Source: an uncultured Lachnospiraceae bacterium
GTDB taxonomy: Bacteria; Bacillota; Clostridia; Lachnospirales; Lachnospiraceae
NCBI GenBank assembly: GCA_944381405.1
Contig: CALWLA010000016.1
Coordinates: 1 to 49,867, forward strand
Length of the DNA stretch: 49,867 bases
Reading direction: 5' to 3'
Part shown: one piece after another, positions 44,865 to 49,867 of the stretch
How positions within the stretch are numbered: the first letter of the stretch is position 1
Layout: the number at the start of each line of letters is the position of its first letter
Notes under the pieces: generated by a model
The model's input: the letters and a program-made list of their open reading frames with translations, nothing else
Databases searched by the model: none
What the model was told of the DNA's origin: nothing
Position numbers and translations under genes: made by a program

Positions 44865-45584
44865 CTAGTCCTCCGGCTTGTCCGTAATGGGCATCTTGAT
44901 CAGAAGCTCAAACTGGCTTTTATCGAATCTGATGAGGCCCTCGTCCCGCATCCTGCAGAGCTCATTGGACATTGCGCTGCGGTCTACAAAGAGGAAATCC
45001 GCCAGATCCTGCCGGTTCAGGGGGATGGTAAAGGTGCGGCTTCCGGTCCTGTGATATTCCCCCGACAGGTAATCGGACAGCCGCTCCCTGGTGGAACGGC
45101 GGATGCTGTCATCCAGCTTTCTGGTGAGCTCATGGGCCTTTTCCGCAAGACGCAGCGCCAGATTTTGCAGGAAGCGGACCAGGATCGGATGCTTGATCAC
45201 CGTATCCCGGAACAAGGGCTCTGTGGAAAAGAACAAAATCCTGGCATCTTCCGTCACCACTGCGGAGGTCGTGAGCCGGTAATTGCCTGCGGCGTTCATG
45301 GAACCAAAGCATTTTGACGGTCCCAGCACCTCCATGAGGTTGGAGTTGCCGTTGGGATCCGTGTGGCTGAGATGTACCTGGCCTGACAGGACCACTGCCA
45401 GCTCGGACATCCGGTCCCCGTCATAGACGATGGTCTCCTTCTTTTTCACCTCCGACACATGGGCGGAAAGGGCTGCCAGCACCTGCAGAATCTCCTGTTC
45501 GGAAAAGCCTTTGAACAGGATGGTGGCTTTCAGCACCTCCATATATGGCTTCAGTTTTTTCTCCAGCTCTGTATGCGCATCCAT
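44865..45584 (-). CDS. Crp/Fnr-family transcriptional regulator
   Basis: Transcription factor of 239 residues with an N-terminal cyclic-nucleotide-like effector domain (about 15-135, KKKETIVYDGDRMSELAVVLSGQVHL) and a long dimerisation helix. The C-terminal winged helix-turn-helix (about 175-230) has LNRQDLADFLFVDRSAMSNELCRM. There are no N-terminal cysteines for an Fnr iron-sulfur cluster, and the cAMP-binding Arg/Glu pattern is not clear, so the signal is unknown. The sensor segment resembles clostridial Crp/Fnr proteins near redox or stress genes. The ATG at 45584 has AAGGAGG nine bases upstream (GTG at 45587 also possible). TGTT-N9-AACA at 45649-45665 in its upstream region is a possible self-operator. 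Confidence 0.88.
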   Translation of the reverse strand: MDAHTELEKKLKPYMEVLKATILFKGFSEQEILQVLAALSAHVSEVKKKETIVYDGDRMSELAVVLSGQVHLSHTDPNGNSNLMEVLGPSKCFGSMNAAGNYRLTTSAVVTEDARILFFSTEPLFRDTVIKHPILVRFLQNLALRLAEKAHELTRKLDDSIRRSTRERLSDYLSGEYHRTGSRTFTIPLNRQDLADFLFVDRSAMSNELCRMRDEGLIRFDKSQFELLIKMPITDKPED

Positions 45585-45761
45585 CACGCTGCCCCTCCTT
45601 CTGTTCGTCCAGCCTGGTTCCGGCTATCCGCCTGTGTTTGCTTCCGGCTGTTCACAAAATCAACATATTTTTATTATAAAACAGACACAATTTGATCCTA
45701 CAATACCCAGGAGATCAGATAAAGAAGAAAAAGGACCGCTGCGGCGGCCAGGAGGAATCAG

Positions 45762-46034
45762 ATGAGCATTGAAAAGGTAAAGCGCCACAAAGAGGAAAAG
45801 CGCAATCGCATACCAGGCAGCAACAAATATGATGAGGACGCCAAAAGCTACAGGCGGGATACCATCTGCGCTATTTTGGTTTTAGCGGTACTACTCCTCT
45901 CCCCTGTTGGAATTACCCTTTATGAGAATCATCAGGCTGCCCTGGAGGCGCAGGCACAGCAGGAGCTTCTGGAAGCCCTGATGGCAACCCCCTCCGATGC
46001 AACGCCCTCTGAGGCCGCATCTGAAGCCTCTTGA
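45762..46034 (+). CDS. Small single-pass membrane protein, unknown function
   Basis: Unrecognised 90-residue protein. The basic N-terminus (KVKRHKEEKRNRIPGSNKYD) should stay in the cytoplasm; one membrane helix (about 34-53, TICAILVLAVLLLSPVGITL) is followed by an Ala/Glu/Gln-rich helical tail ending in Thr/Pro/Ser repeats (TPSDATPSEAASEAS). The ATG follows GGAGG at good spacing. A possible promoter is TTCACA-N18-TATAAA around 45653-45682. It is divergent from the Crp/Fnr gene and may be under its control. Confidence 0.62.
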   Translation: MSIEKVKRHKEEKRNRIPGSNKYDEDAKSYRRDTICAILVLAVLLLSPVGITLYENHQAALEAQAQQELLEALMATPSDATPSEAASEAS

Positions 46035-46127
46035 CTTTATCGGGATCCGGCCCAGCCCCCTCTGGGCTTCCTGTCCGTCCAAAGGACCGGCAGGAGAATT
46101 TTTCATAACTTCCTTAACTTCGAAAGA

Positions 46128-46170
46128 ACCCTTTGCCGAAGCGGCTTTCATCAGCAGCTTGGCAAAGGGT
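46128..46170 (-). terminator. Strong hairpin after the small coiled-coil gene
   Basis: ACCCTTTGCC (46128-46137) and GGCAAAGGGT (46161-46170) pair perfectly, with a further AGC/GCT stretch inside. The T-tail on the minus strand is interrupted (TTCTTTC). It lies between two convergent small genes. Confidence 0.6.
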
Positions 46171-46191
46171 CCCTTTCCTGTTTTCTGTTTT

Positions 46192-46428
46192 TTACTGCGC
46201 TCCGCCCAGCATGGCGATGACTTCCTCAGCAGACTTTCCGCTGGCAGCCACTGCGTTCAGAATACGCTTCTGGTCTTCCTCTGCCTTTACTGCCTTCAGG
46301 CTCTTTAATTCGGCTTTTTTCTCCTGGATCTGGGCCTGCAGGGCCTCGATCTCAGCAAGAACCGCTGCGATCCTCTCGTCTGCAGTCATTGCAGTATTCT
46401 TATTTTTTGCACCTTTGGTTCTGGCCAT
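46192..46428 (-). CDS. Small basic-coil protein, unknown function
   Basis: A 78-residue protein: basic start ARTKGAKNK, then a heptad-type helix (about 17-48, ERIAAVLAEIEALQAQIQEKKAELKSL), then a small helical C-terminus (SAEEVIAMLGG). It could be a DNA- or RNA-associated oligomeriser by its charge pattern; no family is assigned. The ATG at 46428 lies 10 bases after GGGAG; the GTG at 46437 is too close to that site. It has its own consensus promoter. Confidence 0.65.
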   Translation of the reverse strand: MARTKGAKNKNTAMTADERIAAVLAEIEALQAQIQEKKAELKSLKAVKAEEDQKRILNAVAASGKSAEEVIAMLGGAQ

Positions 46429-46462
46429 ATCAGTCACACTCCCGTTTTTTTATTGTAAATAC

Positions 46463-46491
46463 AGTATATCTGAAAATAATCTTTTTTTCAA
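46463..46491 (-). promoter_or_regulatory. Promoter of the small basic-coil gene
   Basis: Minus strand TTGAAA (46486-46491), a 17-base spacer, TATACT (46463-46468). Confidence 0.8.
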
Positions 46492-46537
46492 GCGGCGTCG
46501 CCTTTAAATTTCAGTTCATAAATATCGGTTTATCCGA

Positions 46538-47578
46538 TCATCCGGCTGGCGGATGCTCCGCGATAAATTCGATGATTTCCGGGCAGATATACATGAGACA
46601 GGTAACGGCCTCCTGATCGGAAATACCATTTTTTTCTTCCGTCTCCTCTGCGCCGTGAAAGGCGGTGTTTCGTTTTTTTCTGAGCTTTCCGATCAGATCG
46701 TTATCGATCCTGACCTCCCTGTCGCATATGTGAAGTTCCCTGATATTCATACCATGCAGGATATTCACAAGCTTCTGATCTCTGCCGATATCCGTTGCTC
46801 TGCCAATACACTGCAGCACCATTGTTTCCAACCGATTTTGTTTCTGCCTGTTATCCAATATATTTTTCAAGGCTTTTTTTACCTGCTGCCGTTCTTCCTT
46901 CTCAAAGAGCGGCTCTGCTCCTGCCAGAAAGGCATACTCCCGTTCGATAAATTCGATCACAGAGAAAAGATGGAAAAACTTGCTGCGAAAATTTTCCTGT
47001 CCCAAAGCCAGATAAAACTCGTTGAAGACATATTCCCAAGCCGCATTCCTGGTCTGGTAATACCGTTTGAAATCTGCCGAAGCGAGTTTTCCATAAATCG
47101 TCAATTCACAGCTTGCACCCACTACAATCCTAGCCGCATGCGCGGCATCATCTTTCTGCGGATACGGCGTTTCCTTCCACTTTGCCGCCTCATATTCCGG
47201 CTCTACCCTTGGCTGAAACAAATGCCTGTTGGCATTCGATTTATGCAGCATCATGCTGAGGGCCCTGCAGCTTTGAAACAGGACCGGCTCCATGAGACGG
47301 CGGGCCTCGTTTTTCGAGTGCGCGGCCAAATGGCTGATGTGAAACAGAAATTTATGGTCCGGCAAAGCGTCGATATCTGGATCCTGTCCGCAGCTGATCG
47401 TAATCTGCCATGGCGATTGCCGGACGTCCAAACCGCTGTTTTCCCATAAACCGGATACCGGCACTTCAAATTGGATATCCTGGTCTAAGCCCATCTGCAT
47501 ATGATGATCTTTTTCCAGACTATTCAGGGCATCCCTGGCATAAATCAGCGGCAGAGTCACATCATATTGATAAAGCAT
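46538..47578 (-). CDS. Candidate HEPN-domain RNase protein coupled to the Rpn gene
   Basis: A 346-residue protein not assigned to a named family. The first 150 residues look beta-rich and mixed (QFEVPVSGLWENSGLDV, WQITISCG). From about 175 it is helical. The C-terminal part (about 205-340) resembles a HEPN fold: FFHLFSVIEFIERE as first helix and, near residue 312, KLRKKRNTAFHGAEE, which contains the R-x4-H ribonuclease motif (RNTAFH), followed by a final helix (CLMYICPEIIEFI). HEPN proteins are common in toxin-antitoxin and phage-defence systems, for example ApeA. The ATG lies two bases after the Rpn stop (TAAGGATG), so translation is coupled; an ATG at 47614 inside Rpn lacks a ribosome site. 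Function is inferred, not shown. Confidence 0.6.
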   Translation of the reverse strand: MLYQYDVTLPLIYARDALNSLEKDHHMQMGLDQDIQFEVPVSGLWENSGLDVRQSPWQITISCGQDPDIDALPDHKFLFHISHLAAHSKNEARRLMEPVLFQSCRALSMMLHKSNANRHLFQPRVEPEYEAAKWKETPYPQKDDAAHAARIVVGASCELTIYGKLASADFKRYYQTRNAAWEYVFNEFYLALGQENFRSKFFHLFSVIEFIEREYAFLAGAEPLFEKEERQQVKKALKNILDNRQKQNRLETMVLQCIGRATDIGRDQKLVNILHGMNIRELHICDREVRIDNDLIGKLRKKRNTAFHGAEETEEKNGISDQEAVTCLMYICPEIIEFIAEHPPAG

Positions 47579-47580
47579 CC

Positions 47581-48516
47581 TTATTTCGCCGGATTTACAT
47601 TCCCGGAGAGCCATTCCGCTACTACCTGGGCGCTGACCTTGGCCGCCTGAGCGATCTTTTCTACAGGAATTCCCATCTCCGCCAGGGAAAAGGCCATCTC
47701 TTTTTTAGCCTGCGTTTCTCCTACCGCGAGTCCGCGGGCCATTCCACGCTTTTCGCCGCGCTTCTCTCCGCGTTTCTCCCCACGCTTTTCTCCCTGTTTT
47801 TCCCCCTCGCTGTATATCTTATCCATTTCCTTGCACATATACTCCACTCCCTCCTGGGTCTCCTTTAACTCTCTTACGCGCTCCGCCAATATCTCGCTGT
47901 GGATGTCCTTCGGATCCTTGCAATGGAAATCCTCCATCAGCCTTCCAAGCTCCGTATCCTCCTCCCGTCTCCCTCCGTTTACATAGGTGATATGGGATTC
48001 GTCTCCAAACTCTGCTCCGGTCTCACGTATTTTTCTATCCACATGGTAGATCGGGAGATCGTCTCCTAGCACATCTTCCGGTGTGATGAAGATCACATGG
48101 CTCTCCGGCAGCTCCTCGAAGTCCTCTCCGGGATCCAGCGTGTTCATATCCAGCAGTCCGCTGTGGTATCTGGCCCGTTTCGGAGAGGCTCCTTCCTTCC
48201 CCTGCTGCAGCTCCACATTGAACAGCTTCCCTCCCCGGTCCCGCGCCACGCAGTCCAGAATCGCCGATCTTCCCTGCAGGTTCTTATAGTCCTGCTGCAA
48301 CACCTGTTCCACCACCCGGAGGTCCTTCCTCTCCATGATAACCTGCAGCACATACTCCGTACAGGCCTGCTTTTTCAGCACGTTCCGCATGAACATGTCG
48401 CTCATAATCGTGAGTTCCTTAAGGACCCCTCGGTACCTTTCATACCGGGCCCGCAGTTCCCTGTCCCTGTGCCCCTTTTTCCGCGGGGATTTCTGTTCCA
48501 CTCGTTTTTCTTCCAT
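47581..48516 (-). CDS. Rpn-family PD-(D/E)XK nuclease / putative transposase
   Basis: A 311-residue protein of the Rpn (recombination-promoting nuclease, PDDEXK) family. The N-terminus is basic; the nuclease core (about 35-190) has the catalytic pattern AILDCVARDRGGKLFNVELQQ (Asp, then E-x-Q), RARYHSGLLDMNTL and VIFITPEDVLG. A region of GEKR repeats follows (about 238-258), encoded by 12-base units at 47744-47803. A final helical domain (EMGIPVEKIAQAAKVSAQVV) may bind DNA. Rpn proteins cut DNA and have been linked to RecA-independent gene transfer and, more recently, phage restriction. No terminal inverted repeats are seen. The ATG at 48516 follows AGGAGG. Confidence 0.88.
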   Translation of the reverse strand: MEEKRVEQKSPRKKGHRDRELRARYERYRGVLKELTIMSDMFMRNVLKKQACTEYVLQVIMERKDLRVVEQVLQQDYKNLQGRSAILDCVARDRGGKLFNVELQQGKEGASPKRARYHSGLLDMNTLDPGEDFEELPESHVIFITPEDVLGDDLPIYHVDRKIRETGAEFGDESHITYVNGGRREEDTELGRLMEDFHCKDPKDIHSEILAERVRELKETQEGVEYMCKEMDKIYSEGEKQGEKRGEKRGEKRGEKRGMARGLAVGETQAKKEMAFSLAEMGIPVEKIAQAAKVSAQVVAEWLSGNVNPAK

Positions 48517-48663
48517 GGCGATACCTCCTTTAGATTTGATTCTCAGATTTGCTCTGATGAATTGATGAAAGATAACTGAGATCTGCTTCTGATCGTAGAA
48601 TCCGTCAGGAAACACAGACTGTTTCAGACAGATATAAGAAATGGGCCTGCCCGAAGGAAGGCA

Positions 48664-48712
48664 AAAGCCGGAAGCACGACAGCTTTATGTTGCTATCATA
48701 CCATCCGGCTTT
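48664..48712. repeat. 9-base inverted repeat around the Rpn promoter
   Basis: AAAGCCGGA (48664-48672) and TCCGGCTTT (48704-48712), 31 bases apart, enclose the -10 box. It could be an operator or the remains of a mobile-element end. Confidence 0.6.
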
Positions 48713-48723
48713 CGATTACGCAA
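48695..48723 (-). promoter_or_regulatory. Promoter of the Rpn / HEPN pair
   Basis: Minus strand TTGCGT (48718-48723), a 17-base spacer, TATGAT (48695-48700). The -10 box lies between the arms of a perfect 9-base inverted repeat. The leader to the Rpn start is about 170 bases. Confidence 0.6.
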
Positions 48724-48761
48724 GTGTCAAAAACACGCCACTTTTTTGCGTAATAAACTGT

Positions 48762-48866
48762 TTACCTGTACATATCTTCCAGCGTTATCAGCCGAACCTC
48801 TCCACGCGCCACGCGCCTGAAGAAGTCCATCCGTGAAACCGCCTTTTGAAAAGATATTCGACTCAG
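48762..48866 (-). other. Short open frame or gene remnant with protein-like sequence
   Basis: Minus-strand frame of 34 codons, ISFQKAVSRMDFFRRVARG and then EVRLITLEDMYR before TAA. The composition looks like real protein, not random sequence. The first codon after a TAG is CTG, placed seven bases behind a clear GGAGG (48874-48878); the first ATG is at 48830 (22 codons). It may be a small protein with a rare CTG start or the tail of a decayed gene. Confidence 0.35.
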
Positions 48867-48884
48867 CTACTCACCTCCAAAGCG

Positions 48885-48926
48885 CACTCGCAGGTTAGTA
48901 ACTCGTGAGTTACTTTCTTACGAGTG
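48885..48926. repeat. Overlapping inverted repeats allowing alternative hairpins
   Basis: AGTAACTC (48897-48904) pairs with GAGTTACT (48907-48914). ACTCGT (48901-48906) pairs instead with ACGAGT (48920-48925), and CACTCG (48885-48890) with CGAGTG (48921-48926). The choices exclude one another. Otherwise the gap 48616-49122 holds only the Rpn and toxin promoters, the leader RNA and the short frame described. Confidence 0.5.
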
Positions 48927-48988
48927 TAATAAATCGAATTGCCTGCTGAGTCATGACTGATCTTTGCAAAAATTTCATAATTATTTTA

Positions 48989-49017
48989 TTGATTTTCCCG
49001 TTATCAGCACATATAAT
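48989..49017 (+). promoter_or_regulatory. Strong promoter of the leader RNA / PemK-like toxin
   Basis: TTGATT (48989-48994), a 17-base spacer, and a perfect TATAAT (49012-49017). It lies in an AT-rich stretch unlike the rest of the window. The start is expected near 49024. Confidence 0.85.
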
Positions 49018-49023
49018 ATAAAC

Positions 49024-49089
49024 ATCATTTGACCGACGAGGTCACTCTGGTTTCCAGAGCAGGGTACGGTTAGCGCCGTACCCTTTTTC
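49024..49089 (+). ncRNA. Three-hairpin leader RNA ending in an intrinsic terminator, ahead of a toxin gene
   Basis: From the predicted start, three hairpins follow without gaps: GACC/GGTC (49031-49043), CTCTGG/CCAGAG with a TTT loop (49045-49059), and GGGTACGG/CCGTACCC (49062-49083) followed by TTTTT. The RNA would be about 65 bases, ending 33 bases before the toxin start codon. A compact RNA with promoter and terminator directly in front of a MazF-fold toxin is the arrangement of type III toxin-antitoxin loci, but the tandem repeats of known type III antitoxins are missing. Plain attenuation is the other explanation. Confidence 0.6.
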
Positions 49090-49122
49090 TCAATCACTTC
49101 TACATCTAAGGAGCATGTCCCA

Positions 49123-49686
49123 TTGAAAGACTATCTCAAAGCTCAAAACAAGACTAACGATGACATCTTAAAAGACGCTTTCAGTGCTGACGAACTTAGC
49201 CGTTTTTCAAAGTCAGATTTTCGTTGGGCAGATAGCCGAAGTAAACCTTTCCGCCAACGGCCCGTCAGAAAAGGTGAAGTCTACCAGTTTGAATTTGGCA
49301 AAAATTATATTCCTGAAATGTCTTATGAGCACCGTGGGCTTGTAATTGGTGTCAAACAGAAGCTGCTTTATGTGCTTCCCATTTTCTCTTATGATCCGTG
49401 CAAATATCCAGATGTCTACCATCCTTTGGACTCCCCTTCTTCAAAAAGCAATCTGTTTTTGTTGAAAGGCAATGATTTTTCGTTTCTCTCCCATGATTCC
49501 GTTTTGAAACTAAATGATATCCGTACTGTCAGTATCAATCGAATTCTCTACCAACACAATGGCCGTATCGATCCCGCTTCAGAACTATACAGACAAATCG
49601 AACATTTAACTCTGCAGAAATACTTTCCAAGTTTCTATCACGAATATATGGAGGCTATTAAAATGATTGAGCGCTTGCGCCATTAG
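49123..49686 (+). CDS. PemK/MazF-like toxin, no adjacent protein antitoxin
   Basis: A 187-residue protein with a 45-residue N-terminal extension, then a PemK/MazF-like core (about 48-150). The core opens GEVYQFEFGKNY, continues YEHRGLVIGVKQKLLYVLPI, and has LNDIRTVSINRI as the usual final strand region. A helical C-terminus follows (LTLQKYFPSFYHEYMEAIKMI). MazF-fold toxins are RNases; the Arg of EHRGLVIG corresponds to the conserved Arg of the family. The start is TTG behind AAGGAG with 9-base spacing; no ATG fits. Codon use and base composition are more AT-rich than the core genes, suggesting transfer. No antitoxin gene precedes it; a structured RNA does. Confidence 0.75.
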   Translation: MKDYLKAQNKTNDDILKDAFSADELSRFSKSDFRWADSRSKPFRQRPVRKGEVYQFEFGKNYIPEMSYEHRGLVIGVKQKLLYVLPIFSYDPCKYPDVYHPLDSPSSKSNLFLLKGNDFSFLSHDSVLKLNDIRTVSINRILYQHNGRIDPASELYRQIEHLTLQKYFPSFYHEYMEAIKMIERLRH

Positions 49687-49756
49687 TTACCTGCACTATG
49701 ACTTAACATACAATATCAAAGGATACTATGTTTTTCTTGATGTAACAGCAAATTCT

Positions 49757-49867
49757 TTAAACCGCTCTCTTCTCTTCCTGTGCTGCAGGGGACTTTTCCA
49801 AGGTTTCCTCAATATAACTGTTCAAAGAAATGTTGTGGGCAGCCGTATAAATGGCGAGCCGCTTGTG
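49757..49867 (-). CDS. HicB-like antitoxin C-terminus (cut by window edge)
   Basis: The last 36 codons of a minus-strand gene, read from the window edge to TAA at 49757-49759: HKRLAIYTAAHNISLNSYI and then EETLEKSPAAQEEKRAV. The L-x-x-x-A-x-x-x-x-x-SLN-x-Y-I-E pattern is the ribbon-helix-helix tail of HicB-type antitoxins. Such antitoxins bind HicA RNase toxins and repress their own promoters. The HicB core and any hicA lie outside the window. Confidence 0.7.
   Translation of the reverse strand, partial: HKRLAIYTAAHNISLNSYIEETLEKSPAAQEEKRAV

Noticed and set aside
47744-47803. Array of 12-base repeats that could suggest a CRISPR or satellite
   Set aside because: The units are in frame and encode the GEKR repeats of the Rpn protein; no spacers are present.
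47581-48723. Rpn gene as a complete insertion element
   Set aside because: No matching terminal inverted repeats or target duplication could be found around it.

Overview
The window is a 49.9 kb piece of a Gram-positive, anaerobic Firmicute chromosome, most likely Lachnospiraceae. This is inferred from a GC-rich gene set with strong AGGAGG ribosome sites, cohesin/cadherin-like surface proteins, a PASTA kinase, a 2-hydroxyacyl-CoA dehydratase pair, a flavodiiron protein and a DUF1836 gene. Most genes lie on the minus strand. I see no rRNA, tRNA, CRISPR array or complete transposon.

Left part (1-15 kb): the 5' half of clpC, behind a terminator-like hairpin that contains its ribosome site; two secreted or membrane surface proteins (cohesin plus cadherin-like; SH3 plus glucosaminidase); then rsuA, birA, an orphan PTS enzyme I and a PAP2 phosphatase in overlapping order. 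A YihY-type membrane protein, a VanZ-like protein, an anchored Glu/Ala-rich protein, a Xer-type recombinase and two 2-hydroxyacyl-CoA dehydratase-family subunits follow.

Middle (15-40 kb) is mainly housekeeping. It runs rlmD, a small membrane protein, pcrA, DUF1836, a formate/nitrite channel, serS, a pyridoxal/pyridoxamine kinase and an ECF S component. After these comes the classic cluster murF-priA-def-fmt-yugP-rsmB-rlmN-prpC-prkC-rsgA-rpe, which couples wall synthesis, replication restart, translation start, rRNA modification and Ser/Thr phosphorylation. In this copy rsgA carries a -1 frameshift at a T4 run just before its zinc-binding tail. A flavodiiron protein and an AI-2E family permease precede the murF cluster.

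Right part (40-50 kb): a yybP-ykoY (Mn2+) riboswitch with its terminator precedes a P-type ATPase, which marks the ATPase as a probable Mn2+ exporter. Next come a CmpB-like membrane protein, an HdeD-like protein, a Crp/Fnr regulator and two small genes.

The last 3.5 kb is accessory in character and more AT-rich. It holds an Rpn-family PD-(D/E)XK nuclease directly coupled to a candidate HEPN-RNase protein. Beyond a structured non-coding stretch is a PemK/MazF-like toxin gene with its own consensus promoter and a three-hairpin, terminator-ended leader RNA but no visible protein antitoxin. The tail of a HicB-like antitoxin runs off the edge. The toxin/leader-RNA unit and the Rpn/HEPN pair are the best candidates for undescribed systems. 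All calls come from reading the sequence; no database search was run.
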